Assembly (NCBI GenBank): GCA_016712415.1
Contig: JADJRC010000002.1
Span: 310,001 to 374,000 of the forward strand
Reading direction: 5' to 3'
Origin: Lewinellaceae bacterium
GTDB taxonomy: Bacteria > Bacteroidota > Bacteroidia > Chitinophagales > Saprospiraceae
Length of the DNA stretch: 64,000 nt
A model generated the notes under the pieces. It saw nothing but the letters and a program-made list of their open reading frames with translations, had not been told where the DNA came from and did no database searches. Both the position numbers and the translations under genes were made by a program. Shown here in pieces: positions 26,188 to 35,477 of this stretch. Within the stretch, counting starts at the first letter, position 1. Each line of letters starts with the position of its first letter.

Positions 26188-26667
26188 ATGAAACCCTTGT
26201 TGTTCTTCCTGCTTTCAGTGCCGTGCCTTTCCGCACAAAATATTCCGTTCATCAAGGCCGACCAGATCAAGCGCTGGAAAGCCGCGGAGACGGATACCGT
26301 TTACGTGCTCAATTTCTGGGCTACCTGGTGCGCGCCATGTGTGGAAGAACTGCCTTCCTTTGAAAAACTGAACAAGGCCTACGCCGACCGGAAGGTCAGG
26401 GTAGTGCTCATCAGCACCGATTTCAAGCGAAATGTGGATACGCGTGTAGCGCCTTTTATAAAGGAAAAAGGCCTGGAAAGCGCGGTGGTATTCATGGACG
26501 AATCCAACCCCAATAACTATATCAATATGGTCGATTCTTCCTGGTCCGGTGCGATCCCCGCCACGCTTATCCTTTCGAAACGGAAGGACACGGCCTTGTT
26601 TTTTGAAAAAAAACTGACCTACGAAGAACTGGAGGCTGCGGTAATACAAGCGCTGCCTCCGGACTAA
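26188..26667 (+). CDS. Exported thioredoxin-fold protein (TlpA/ResA-like)
   Basis: The 159-residue protein starts at ATG 26188 (MKPLLFFLLSVPCLSAQ, a signal peptide); an upstream in-frame ATG at 26152 would spoil the signal. The active site is WCAPC in NFWATWCAPCVEELPSF, and the fold continues with VVLISTDF and the cis-Pro segment AIPATLIL. It probably reduces periplasmic disulfides, for example in cytochrome c maturation, as TlpA/ResA proteins do. It is followed 48 bp later by a second thioredoxin-like gene on the same strand. Confidence 0.88.
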   Translation: MKPLLFFLLSVPCLSAQNIPFIKADQIKRWKAAETDTVYVLNFWATWCAPCVEELPSFEKLNKAYADRKVRVVLISTDFKRNVDTRVAPFIKEKGLESAVVFMDESNPNNYINMVDSSWSGAIPATLILSKRKDTALFFEKKLTYEELEAAVIQALPPD

Positions 26668-26715
26668 TACCGGCTTCTCGTTCCTGCATCAATTGTTCAC
26701 CTAAATTTTATAAAT

Positions 26716-27321
26716 ATGAAAAAAGCAATTTTCCCCCTGCTGCTCGTTCTGGCAGCCATTTCAACAGCCTTTGCCCCTGTCGGCAGCGGCTACACGGTAG
26801 GCGATACGGCCACCGATTTTAACCTGAAAAATGTTGACGGCACCATGGTATCGCTGGCCGGCATTAAAGATGCCAAAGGCTACATCGTTGTTTTTACCTG
26901 CAACCACTGCCCGTATGCCAAGGCTTATGAAGATCGCATCATCGAACTGCATAAAAAATACGCGCCGCTGGGCTATCCTGTTGTTGCCATCAACCCGAAC
27001 GACAAAGACGTGCAGCCTGCCGACAGCTTCGACAAGATGGTCGAACGCGCCAATATGAAAAGTTATCCGTTCGCCTATTTGTACGACGAAACACAGGAAA
27101 TCGCCCGCACCTACGGCGCGACCCGCACGCCCCACGTTTACCTGCTCGACGCCAAACGCGTAGTGCGCTACATCGGCGCTATCGACGACAATTCGGAGGA
27201 GCCTTCGGAAGTGAAGGAAAAATACCTTGAGAGCGCCATCGACGCGCTGCGTGCAGGCAAAGACGTGAGTGTGAAAGAGACCAAAGCCATCGGCTGCTCC
27301 ATCAAGTGGAAGAAAGCATAA
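26716..27321 (+). CDS. Exported redoxin/AhpC-TSA-like thioredoxin family protein
   Basis: The 201-residue protein has a signal peptide (FPLLLVLAAISTAFA) and a redoxin fold with FTCNHCPYAKAYEDRI, where CNHC replaces the usual thioredoxin CxxC. It continues with YPVVAINPND, a Thr-Pro (ATRTPHVYLLD) in the cis-Pro position and a late Cys (IGCSIKW). This CNHCP group is widespread and usually called a thioredoxin family protein; its substrate is not defined. It is likely co-transcribed with the TlpA-like gene. Confidence 0.85.
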   Translation: MKKAIFPLLLVLAAISTAFAPVGSGYTVGDTATDFNLKNVDGTMVSLAGIKDAKGYIVVFTCNHCPYAKAYEDRIIELHKKYAPLGYPVVAINPNDKDVQPADSFDKMVERANMKSYPFAYLYDETQEIARTYGATRTPHVYLLDAKRVVRYIGAIDDNSEEPSEVKEKYLESAIDALRAGKDVSVKETKAIGCSIKWKKA

Positions 27322-27328
27322 TATATTG

Positions 27329-27435
27329 ATTTAGAGGCACATGGAGAGGTTTGCCGGGTTACGGTGCTTTGTTTGGATTTCTGATTTTTTACCATCGGCC
27401 ATTTAAACGCTCCAAACCTCTCCAACCCTCTAAAT
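27329..27435. repeat. Composite inverted repeat between thioredoxin and barrel genes
   Basis: ATTTAGAGG (27329-27337) pairs with CCTCTAAAT (27427-27435), and just inside GGAGAGGTTTG pairs with CAAACCTCTCC. The two paired blocks are separated by short unpaired spacers, giving a long imperfect hairpin about 107 nt across. It follows the thioredoxin-like stop by 7 bp and may act as a terminator; the 3' flank is A/T-rich. Confidence 0.6.
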
Positions 27436-27509
27436 AATTTTATTATTCCCTTAACACCCCTTGACCAATCCCTAACAATCGGTTGCCGTTTTACCTGAAA
27501 AATAAAACG

Positions 27510-28265
27510 ATGCTACGCTCCGCCTCCGCCTTTTTGTCTTTCGCCCTCTGCCTCCTCAGCCTCACCACTGCCACCGGACAATCCCGCCCGGGCAGAAATC
27601 AGTCAGCCGGTCAAAAGTTCAGCGCCGGTATTGCCCCGTTCAGCCTCTTGCTGCCCAGTGGGAAAGTCAACATAAAAGGAGAATGGGCCTATTCCGATAA
27701 TAAATCGCTCGCACTGTTTATCGCTGTTCCCCGGCCGACGACTGTCCCGGGGTTTCTGGCCGGCGACCTCGACCTTTCGGAAAGCAGCAAGACCACCACC
27801 AACCGTTTTACCTCGTTCGGCGCCATCCTCGAACAGCGCTTTTACCTGGGGCATAACGCACCACGCGGACTTTACCTGGCCCCCTATGCACGCTACAACA
27901 GTTTTACGGTAGCCCGTACAACTTTCGAAGATCAATATGAAACCGTGGTAAAGGGCTCTATCGGCGGCTTCGGGCTGGGCGCCTCGGCAGGTATGCAGAT
28001 TCGGCTCGGCGACTTCCTTACCCTCGACGCTACGGTGGTCGGTGTCGACTTCAAGTGGATGGATGGCGCCCTCACGTATTCCTCCGACAACCCCGACAAC
28101 GACCTTGTCGCTTTCCGCGACCGCGTCCAGAACGCCGTTAACGGCATTCCCATCATTGGCTCCAAATTGTCGGCGGATATCGACGGCAATACGGTAAAAG
28201 TCCACACTCCCGGATTGCTTATGCCCGGCTACCGTTTCAACCTGACGCTGAATTACCTGTTTTAG
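27510..28265 (+). CDS. Predicted outer-membrane beta-barrel protein
   Basis: The 251-residue protein starts at ATG 27510 (MLRSASAFLSFALCLLSL, signal ending ATGQ). Alternating hydrophobic and polar strands with Gly/Tyr (GLYLAPYARYNSF, GGFGLGASAGMQI) and a C-terminal strand ending in Phe (YRFNLTLNYLF) indicate a beta-barrel similar to DUF3575/outer-membrane barrel families. I do not recognise a specific function. The next gene, ileS, converges on it. Confidence 0.68.
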   Translation: MLRSASAFLSFALCLLSLTTATGQSRPGRNQSAGQKFSAGIAPFSLLLPSGKVNIKGEWAYSDNKSLALFIAVPRPTTVPGFLAGDLDLSESSKTTTNRFTSFGAILEQRFYLGHNAPRGLYLAPYARYNSFTVARTTFEDQYETVVKGSIGGFGLGASAGMQIRLGDFLTLDATVVGVDFKWMDGALTYSSDNPDNDLVAFRDRVQNAVNGIPIIGSKLSADIDGNTVKVHTPGLLMPGYRFNLTLNYLF

Positions 28266-28318
28266 AACAGGTGCGTTCGCTCAGAAAGTTTGGGATGATC
28301 CATGTTGGTGCGCAAGCA

Positions 28319-31300
28319 TCAGGAAACCACCACCTCAATCCCCACCATCACTTCATCGTCCAGTTCCACTTTTTCCCCGTCAACCGCATCCGACAGCACC
28401 AGATCGGTGGCCAGCACTTCGGCTTTGATATAATCATGGAAACGCGCTACGGCATCGAGGATGGCCGCGTGTTTTTCCAGCGTCACGGTTACCCGGTCGG
28501 TCACGTTAAAATCCTTGTCCTTGCGGATGTTCTGGATGCGGTTGACCAGGTCGCGGGCCGTGCCTTCGGCGAGCAGTTCGGGGGTGAGCGTCACGTCGAG
28601 GGCGACGGTAAGGGCGCCCTCGGAAGCCACTTTCCAGCCCGGCAGGTCTTCCGTGGTGACGATGAGGTCGTCCGGCGTAAGTATATAGGCATTGCCGTTG
28701 ACCGTCACAGGCATTTCCCCTGCGGATTCCAGCGCGTTGATTTGCTCGTTGCTGAAGCCTGCAATCATCGCTGCCGCGTCTTTCATGTCCTTGCCTAGTT
28801 TGGCGCCCAGCGTTTTGAAATTGGCCTTGGCGCCTTTTTTCAGCAGTCCGGAGGCATCGGTGATGTATTCGAGTTGCTTGGCATTGATCTCGCTGAGGAT
28901 GAGGTTTTTCACCCCTTCCACTTCTGTGATGAAGGCCTCGTCGAGCACCGGGAGCAGGATTTTCTGCAGGGGCAGGCGCACCCGAAGTTTTTCCTTCTTC
29001 CGGATGCTCAATGCCAGCGAACAGATGCGCTGGGCATGGTCCATGCGCCGCTCCAATGCCTTGTCTATCTTCGATGCATCGGCTGCGACCAGATCGGTCA
29101 GGTGTACCGAGTCGTGGCGCAGCGGCGTGTTATTGGCCTTTGCGGCTTCCTTAACCGGCGCCGTGAGGTTGCGGTACAGCCAGTCGGAAAAGAATGGCGC
29201 GACAGAGGCCATGAGTTGGCCTGTCACCATGAGGCACTCGAAAAGCGTCTGGTAGGCAGCGGTTTTGTCGTCGTTCAGTTCCCCTTTCCAGAAGCGGCGG
29301 CGGCTCAGGCGCACGTACCAGTTCGACAGGTGTTCGTCGACAAATTCCTCGATGGCGCGGCAGGCTTTCGTCACATCGTAATCGTCCATGGCGGCGCGGT
29401 AATCATTAACCAGGCTGTACAGTTTGGAAATAACCCAGCGGTCGAGTTCCGTGCGCTTGTCGTACGGCATTACATTGGATTCATCCATCCGGAAGCCGTC
29501 GAGATTGGCGTACAGGGCGAAGAAGTTGTAGGTATTGAAAAGCGTTCCAAACAGTTTGTTCCGTGCCTCAAGGATGCCGCCTGTGTCGAATTTGAGGTTG
29601 TCCCAGGGGTTGGCATTGGCCATCATGTACCAGCGGGTGGCGTCGGCGCCATACTCGGCGATGGTATCGAAGGGGTCGACGACGTTGCCTTTCGACTTCG
29701 ACATTTTATTGCCTTCCCTGTCGAGCACGAGGCCGTTGGAGACTACATTTTTGAAGGCTACAGAGTCGAATACCATTGTAGCGATGGCGTGCAGGGTATA
29801 GAACCATCCGCGGGTCTGGTCGCCGCCCTCGGCGATAAAGTTCGCCGGGAAGTTTCGCTTCCATTTCTCCTGATTTTCAAAAGGATAATGCCATTGGGCA
29901 TAAGGCATGGAGCCCGAATCGAACCACACGTCGATGAGGTCTAGTTCGGCGCATGGGTTTGCCGGAAGGCGCCACCAGTACGACATCGTCGATATACGGG
30001 CGGTGCAGGTCGTCGGCCAGCTGCTGGGAAAGTCCGAGCACAACATTGGCCTTTTCGATTTCTGCTTTTAATTGCTCCACAGAGCCGACACACAGTTCTT
30101 CCTCCGCATCCTCCGTCCGCCAGATCGGCAGCGGCACACCCCAGTAGCGCGAGCGGCTGAGGTTCCAGTCCTGCAAATTCTCGAGCCACTGCCCGAAGCG
30201 GCCGGTACCGGTAGACGCGGGTTTCCAGTTGATCGTGCGGTTCAGTTCGGCCATACGCTCTTTGGCTGCCGAGGCGCGCACAAACCAGGAATCCAGCGGG
30301 TAATAGAGCACGGGCTTGTCGGTCCGCCAGCAGTGCGGATACGGGTGTTTGTATTTCTCGACGCGGAATGCTTTGTTCTCTTCCTTGAGGTGCAGCGCGA
30401 TGAGCAGGTCGGTGGGTTTGAAATCAGGGGCCTGGCGCGCTTCGGCGGGGTAGTATTCTTCCTTGACAAAACGCCCGCCAAAGAGGGGGACTTCTTCGGC
30501 GAAACGCCCGGTGCGGTCCACCAGCGGGAACGGCAGGTCGGGCTGCTTGGCGTTGGGCAGTCCGATGAAGGGCACGCCGGCCGCCTTGCAAACCCGGAAG
30601 TCGTCGGCGCCGAAATAAGGCGCCGTGTGTACCACGCCGGTGCCGTCTTCCGTCGTGACGAAGTCGCCGGAGATGACGCGAAAGCCTTTCTCTTCGAGTT
30701 CGGGGTTCATCAGTTCGGGCATGGGCAGGAGTTGCTCAAAACGCACGCCGACCAACCCGGCGCCTTTTATATTGTCCTGCAATACCTGGTAAGGCAGTTT
30801 TTTGTCGCCGGGTTTGAAGTCTGCAAAGGGCAGGCCGGCGTCTTCCGGGTTGAAATACGCCGAAAGGCGGTCTTTGGCGAGAATAACGCTCACAGGCAGG
30901 CCGGTGTAGGGGCTGAGGGTTTTCACCTTGGCGTATTCGATATTGGGCCCGACGGTGAGCGCTACGTTGGAGGGCAGCGTCCAGGGCGTGGTGGTCCAGG
31001 CGAGGATGCGCACGTCTTCCCCTTCGGTGTCGAAGAGGAAGTCGGACTCGGAGGTCCGCCGTACCGCGAACATGGCCACCGTGGTGAAGTCAGTCACATC
31101 CTTGTAGGTGCCCGGCATGTTGAGTTCATGCGTCGAAAGGCCTGTACCTGCGGCGGGGCTGAAGGGCTGAATGGTGAACCCTTTGTACAGGAAAGGTTCG
31201 CCAGAGGCGGTCTTTTTGTTGTAGAGTTGTTGCAGCAGCCACCAAACCGACTCGATGTACTCGTTTTTGAACGTGATATACGGGTTGTCGAGGTCGACCC

Positions 31301-31718
31301 AGTAGCCCATGCGGCGGGTGATGTCGTCCCAGAGGTCCTTATAGCGCATCACAGTGCTACGGCAGGCGTTGTTGTATTCCTCTACCGTCACCTTTTTCCC
31401 GATATCCTCCTTGGTGATGCCGAGTTCTTTTTCCACCTGCAATTCGATGGGCAGGCCGTGGGTATCCCAGCCGCCTTTGCGCTCCACACGGCGGCCGAGC
31501 AGGGTGTGGTAACGGCAAAACAGGTCTTTCACGGTGCGCGACATCACGTGGTGGATGCCGGGTTTGCCGTTGGCCGAGGGCGGGCCTTCGTAAAACACGA
31601 AGGACTGGTCGGCCGGGCGCTGCTCAACGGATCGTTCAAATATCTTTTCGTCTTCCCAGAACTGCCGTATTTCGGCGTCGATGGCGGGGAGGTGGAGGTG
31701 TTTGAATTCGCGGTACAT
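28319..31718 (-). CDS. ileS: Isoleucine-tRNA ligase (one frameshift)
   Basis: Class I synthetase charging tRNA-Ile. Start is ATG 31718 (MYREFKHLHLPAID). The upstream frame holds the HIGH-type motif (GKPGIHHVMSR) and the editing domain; the downstream frame holds DVWFDSGSMPYAQW, KMSKSKGN and the anticodon-binding domain. They break near 29948, where removing one G of a GG pair restores KPMRELDLIDVWFDSG and gives exactly 1132 residues, the usual Bacteroidota length. An essential gene with a single-base break is most simply a sequence error; otherwise a second ileS must exist. A 16-bp hairpin lies upstream of the start. Confidence 0.92.
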
Positions 31719-31753
31719 TATATTTATCGCTTGTTGTTCATTGTTATTTTTCC

Positions 31754-31798
31754 AAACAGAAACCCCGGCCAGTTGCACACTTGCCGGGGTTTCTGTTT
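31754..31798. promoter_or_regulatory. 16-bp hairpin in the ileS leader
   Basis: AAACAGAAACCCCGGC (31754-31769) is perfectly complementary to GCCGGGGTTTCTGTTT (31783-31798), with a 13-nt loop. It lies 35 bp upstream of the ileS start and about 100 bp downstream of the Uma2 gene, both on the minus strand. On that strand no U-run follows, so it is not a simple terminator; it may be a leader structure or attenuator. A T-run follows only on the plus strand, where no gene reads in. Confidence 0.55.
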
Positions 31799-31895
31799 TT
31801 CCAACAGCCTTACCGCGTCAGGTGTGCACACCGGGACGAATAATAATGCTGCTGGAAATAATTGGATGTAACATAGCCGCAAAAGTAGCGGTTTT

Positions 31896-32498
31896 TCAGG
31901 AAAACAAAGTTTCTGCGTTGATTTTAAATCCAGGAATTACAGGCTCGGCACTGCACACGCGTTTGCCTTTACAAATGGTCACCTCTACCGGAGAAGTATA
32001 TACGTATACAATTTTTACCTGGGGAATCACCAGCCAGACCACCCGAACGCCGGCGTTGAAATACTCTTCCAGTTTTTCCAGCACTTTGGGATGCTGGTCA
32101 AAATTGGATACAAATTCGATGACAAACTCAGGCGCTGAGGGGATTTTTCCTGTTGATGCCTCCCGGATTTGCTGCGCCGTGTAGTAGGCCATATCAGGAA
32201 TTCGCAGTTGCGTGGGAGAAGTCATTGATTCAGGCTCGGTGAAGAGCATGCCGCGTTTTGGAAGCGAAGGCTTTAGTGTTTGGAAAAAATCTTCCAGGCG
32301 CTCTACAATATACAGGTTTTTAAAAGTTACCGTTTTCGGCGATTTTTCGATTACACCATTGTTCCACTCATATTTGAAGCCGTCACGTGGCCTCCATTCG
32401 CGGAATTTTTCTATAGTGTCAATCTTTCGCCGATGTACGGGCGCCTTCCGTACACGCGGGTTGGGTTGAGCGGGTTGTTTTGGAACTGCTGCCTCCAT
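31896..32498 (-). CDS. Uma2-family (DUF820) PD-(D/E)xK nuclease-like protein
   Basis: The 200-residue protein has a Pro-rich start, the Uma2 segment FKYEWNNGVIEKSP and the nuclease-like core PEFVIEFVSN...KLEEYFNAGVRVVWLV. Uma2 proteins are common, often in many copies, and are predicted endonucleases with no settled role. It lies upstream of ileS on the same strand, separated by the leader hairpin. Nothing ties it to a defence cluster here. Confidence 0.85.
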   Translation of the reverse strand: MEAAVPKQPAQPNPRVRKAPVHRRKIDTIEKFREWRPRDGFKYEWNNGVIEKSPKTVTFKNLYIVERLEDFFQTLKPSLPKRGMLFTEPESMTSPTQLRIPDMAYYTAQQIREASTGKIPSAPEFVIEFVSNFDQHPKVLEKLEEYFNAGVRVVWLVIPQVKIVYVYTSPVEVTICKGKRVCSAEPVIPGFKINAETLFS

Positions 32499-32551
32499 AT
32501 TTGGACGTAATTTGTAACAAAGTTAAATTTTTCCAGGCACATTTATGGCAA

Positions 32552-33637
32552 TCAATCCTCCACATTCCACGTCGCGCCATACTGCTCCACGAGAATATCG
32601 TCGTAATAATCGGCTTTGTCGAACAGGTTGGCCAGCATAGCCTGGCCCGTTTCCTCGTTCAGGTAGCGGTCGTAGATCAGGAGCGACAGGATGATGTCCT
32701 GGTCGTGCACGCTCAGGGTAAGCGCCTCGTTGCTGTAGTTCTGCCGGAGCAGGTATTCGTACAGGGGTTTGATGTTATCCTTGGGCAGCTGGCAAAGCAC
32801 GGCGTCGGCGGAGATAAGCCCCGATTTGTCGTGGTAGGTAATGATGATTCTGGCGCTGCCCTGCCTGATCTCCCAGGCGTTGGGACCGCAGCGACTGAGC
32901 GCCACATCGTGGCCGACCTTTCCGATGAGCAATTCGATCGTTTTCGGGACGCCCGAGGGCGCGTATTCATCGACGGCGGAGGGCAATTCCACACGGTTGC
33001 CGCAATACGTGCAAAAGTCTTTGTCGACGGTTTTTTCCGTAACGATATTCATACACGCCGGACAGCGGCAGGCGTTGTCCGTATCCAGTTGCAAAAAACC
33101 GTCGAGCGATTCCTGCAGGAAGCCTACCGGCAGCGAAAAACCGGTATTGTCGCCGTCGCGTATGACAAAAGTGTTGATGCCGACGATCTCGCCGTCGTTG
33201 TCGACCAGCGGGCCGCCGCTGTTGCCCGGATTCAGGGCTGCGTCGAGATGCAGGTACGGGATGCCGTTCATGACCTCCCGTGTATTGGAAACAATACCGC
33301 TTTTTACTGAAAATTTCAGCCCGAAGGGGTGCCCCATCGCCGTCACGGGGTCGCGTTCACGAAGGGCTTTGTCCACGCCCAGCCGCACCTCCGGCAGGTC
33401 AATATCGCCGCCGGGGCCGTCGAGAAATGCCAGGTCGTAACGCTGGTCGGTGTAGCGCACATTGGCGAGTTGTTTGGGAAACTTTGCACCCTCCACCACA
33501 ACGGCGCGGTTGCCCTCCACGACATGGTGGTTGGTCACAATCAGGCCGCGATTGCGCAGGAAAAAGCCCGTGCCCGTGCTGTTGGGCGTTGCGATCTGAA
33601 CAATTACGTTGCGGTAGGTTTCTACAAAGTCGCTCAT
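32552..33637 (-). CDS. Trypsin-like serine protease with zinc ribbon and YbjN-like tail
   Basis: The 361-residue protein lacks a signal peptide, so it is probably cytoplasmic. An HtrA-like protease domain (residues 5-180) has the triad His38 (TNHHVV), Asp68 (YDLAFLD) and Ser140 (GNSGGP). A four-Cys zinc ribbon follows (CPAC at 192-195, CTYC at 209-212), then a C-terminal region (about 225-361) with a YbjN/type III chaperone-like pattern. It is last in a four-gene operon, 6 bp after the 3-HAO gene. The three-part architecture is unusual; target and partner are unknown. Confidence 0.78.
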   Translation of the reverse strand: MSDFVETYRNVIVQIATPNSTGTGFFLRNRGLIVTNHHVVEGNRAVVVEGAKFPKQLANVRYTDQRYDLAFLDGPGGDIDLPEVRLGVDKALRERDPVTAMGHPFGLKFSVKSGIVSNTREVMNGIPYLHLDAALNPGNSGGPLVDNDGEIVGINTFVIRDGDNTGFSLPVGFLQESLDGFLQLDTDNACRCPACMNIVTEKTVDKDFCTYCGNRVELPSAVDEYAPSGVPKTIELLIGKVGHDVALSRCGPNAWEIRQGSARIIITYHDKSGLISADAVLCQLPKDNIKPLYEYLLRQNYSNEALTLSVHDQDIILSLLIYDRYLNEETGQAMLANLFDKADYYDDILVEQYGATWNVED

Positions 33638-33643
33638 CAGGCC

Positions 33644-34162
33644 TTACGATTTCGGCATTACCGTGCCACATTGTTTGCAGGTACGGGCGTTTTCATCATC
33701 CATAAATTCGCCGATAGCCTGTTTGATCTGGGTGCCGATATCCTTGAGCGGGAATCCCGCCTCGTGCAGTTTGGCGCCGCAGTTGTCGCAGAACCACAGC
33801 AGTTTGTCCACTTCGCCCTCGTTGCGGGTGCGTTCGAGCACGAGACCGACCGTGCCGGCCGGGCGTTGCGGCGAGTGCGGGATACGCGGGGGCAGCAGGA
33901 ACATCTCCCCTTCCCGGATGTCGATGGTTTCCGGTTTGCCGTCTTCGTTGATGATTTTCACCTGAATGTCGCCTTCCAACTGGTAAAAAAGTTCTTCGCC
34001 TTCTTCCCAGTGATAGTCTTTGCGGCCGTTCGGTCCGCCGACTATCATGACGATGAAATCGTCGTTCCCGATGTAAATCTGTTTGTTGCCCACCGGCGGC
34101 TTGAGCAGGTGGCGGTTTTCGTCGATCCAGGCCTGGAGGTTGAATGGTTTTGCGATGCCCAT
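33644..34162 (-). CDS. nbaC: 3-hydroxyanthranilate 3,4-dioxygenase
   Basis: The 172-residue cupin opens 3-hydroxyanthranilate to the quinolinate precursor in the kynurenine pathway to NAD. The Fe site residues lie in DYHWEEGEELFYQLEGD and RIPHSPQRP, and a C-terminal rubredoxin-like pair (CDNC, CKQC) matches the bacterial enzyme. It is third in the operon, following a transporter-like gene by 15 bp. No other kynurenine-pathway genes are in the window. Confidence 0.9.
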   Translation of the reverse strand: MGIAKPFNLQAWIDENRHLLKPPVGNKQIYIGNDDFIVMIVGGPNGRKDYHWEEGEELFYQLEGDIQVKIINEDGKPETIDIREGEMFLLPPRIPHSPQRPAGTVGLVLERTRNEGEVDKLLWFCDNCGAKLHEAGFPLKDIGTQIKQAIGEFMDDENARTCKQCGTVMPKS

Positions 34163-34177
34163 GATTTGGTAAATTTG

Positions 34178-35041
34178 TTAGACGGACAAAAGTACGATTC
34201 CTGCCAGAATCAACAGTGATCCGACAAGGCGGGGTTTGAAATTTTCCTCGGTCAGGAGTTTTGCACCGAAAATAACGTCCAAAACGATGCTCATTTCACG
34301 GACGGGCGCCACATAATGTATTGGCGCCGTTTTCATGGCATACAATACCATGATAAAAGCCAGGGGACTGATCGCACCGATCACGATTATTTTCCAGCGG
34401 TGCGCCGCCCACAGGGCGCGTACCTCGGGCCACTGCCGCCAGCCGACCGGCGCGAGTACAGCCACCCGGATCGGGTGCGAGCAGTATTCGATCAGGATCG
34501 GCGCCAAGGCCCGGTTTTTTACCGCATAACCGTCCCATACCGTGTAGCAGGCGATCAGGATGCCGGTAAAAATGCCGTACCATATCCCGGCCCGGCGCCT
34601 GGACGAATCCCCTGTTTGCCGTTGACCAAATCCGGAAATCAACAAAACGCCCGCAACCACCGTCGCAAGGCCCGCTACCGACCACACCGAAACGGTTTCA
34701 CTCAAAAACAGCACCGCGCCGATCGTGGAAAACACGGGCCCGCTGCCCCGTGCCAAAGGGTATACCACCGACAAATCGCTCACCCGGTACCCCTGCTGCA
34801 ACACCAGAAAATAGACCAGGTGCAGCACACCTGTTACCGCCAGTATTGCTACATTCTCAAAGGTGCAGTCGAAACCGTAAACGGCCACGTAAATAACCGC
34901 ACCCGGCAGCAGCAGTACCGACATGACCACCGCCAGCAGCCACACAAAAGGCGCGCCGCTGGGGACGGTTTTCGCCAGGTAATTCCAGTAGGCATGGATA
35001 AATGCCGATAATATGACGAGCAGCAAGACCGATATCGTCAT
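34178..35041 (-). CDS. EamA/DMT-family transporter
   Basis: The 287-residue protein has about ten hydrophobic helices in two EamA halves (first pattern SAFIHAYWNYLAKTV, second starting RRAGIWYGIFTGILIACYT). DMT-family members move small metabolites or drugs out of or into the cell. It starts 3 bp after the cupin stops and 15 bp before the 3-HAO gene, so it belongs to the operon. Substrate unknown; a link to tryptophan or kynurenine compounds is only suggested by context. Confidence 0.83.
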   Translation of the reverse strand: MTISVLLLVILSAFIHAYWNYLAKTVPSGAPFVWLLAVVMSVLLLPGAVIYVAVYGFDCTFENVAILAVTGVLHLVYFLVLQQGYRVSDLSVVYPLARGSGPVFSTIGAVLFLSETVSVWSVAGLATVVAGVLLISGFGQRQTGDSSRRRAGIWYGIFTGILIACYTVWDGYAVKNRALAPILIEYCSHPIRVAVLAPVGWRQWPEVRALWAAHRWKIIVIGAISPLAFIMVLYAMKTAPIHYVAPVREMSIVLDVIFGAKLLTEENFKPRLVGSLLILAGIVLLSV

Positions 35042-35044
35042 CGC

Positions 35045-35389
35045 TTACCGGACGGCATAGGCCACATTTCCGTTTCTAAAATCTTCCCGAACGGGTTGAA
35101 ATACGTCGATAATGCGACAGCGCGTATGCGCTTTGCCCGAATGCGGGGCATTGGATGGTATGACAAACACATCACCCGGCTCGAGCAGATGCGGCTGCCC
35201 GTTCACGATCAGTTCGAAGCGGCCTTCCAGCAAGTTGAGCACTTGTTCGTGCACGTGCGCGTGTTCCGGCAGGTCAGCGCCTTCATCCACATCGACATAT
35301 GCAATGGTCATGTTATCGGTATGGATCATGCGGGCGTGGAAGCCCCTCGAAATGGTGAAGGGGGCGATAGCGGAGATGCTGTGTTTCAT
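35045..35389 (-). CDS. Small cupin-domain protein
   Basis: The 114-residue protein is a single cupin barrel with the metal-site pattern PEHAHVHEQVLNLLEGRFE and the second motif PGDVFVIPSNAPHSG. Such small cupins can be sugar isomerases, dioxygenases or binding proteins; specificity cannot be read. It is the first gene of the four-gene minus-strand operon and sits just downstream of a TlpA-like gene. Confidence 0.82.
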   Translation of the reverse strand: MKHSISAIAPFTISRGFHARMIHTDNMTIAYVDVDEGADLPEHAHVHEQVLNLLEGRFELIVNGQPHLLEPGDVFVIPSNAPHSGKAHTRCRIIDVFQPVREDFRNGNVAYAVR

Positions 35390-35477
35390 CTGAACGTGCT
35401 GAGTTGGCGAGTTTGTACGTTTATTGTTGCGGCGTCGTGGTGAGCAAATATCGTATCACCGCGACAAACAACAGCCC

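Noticed and set aside
30072..31871. Long plus-strand frame opposite ileS
   Set aside because: It mirrors the strongly coding minus strand and has no recognisable domain.
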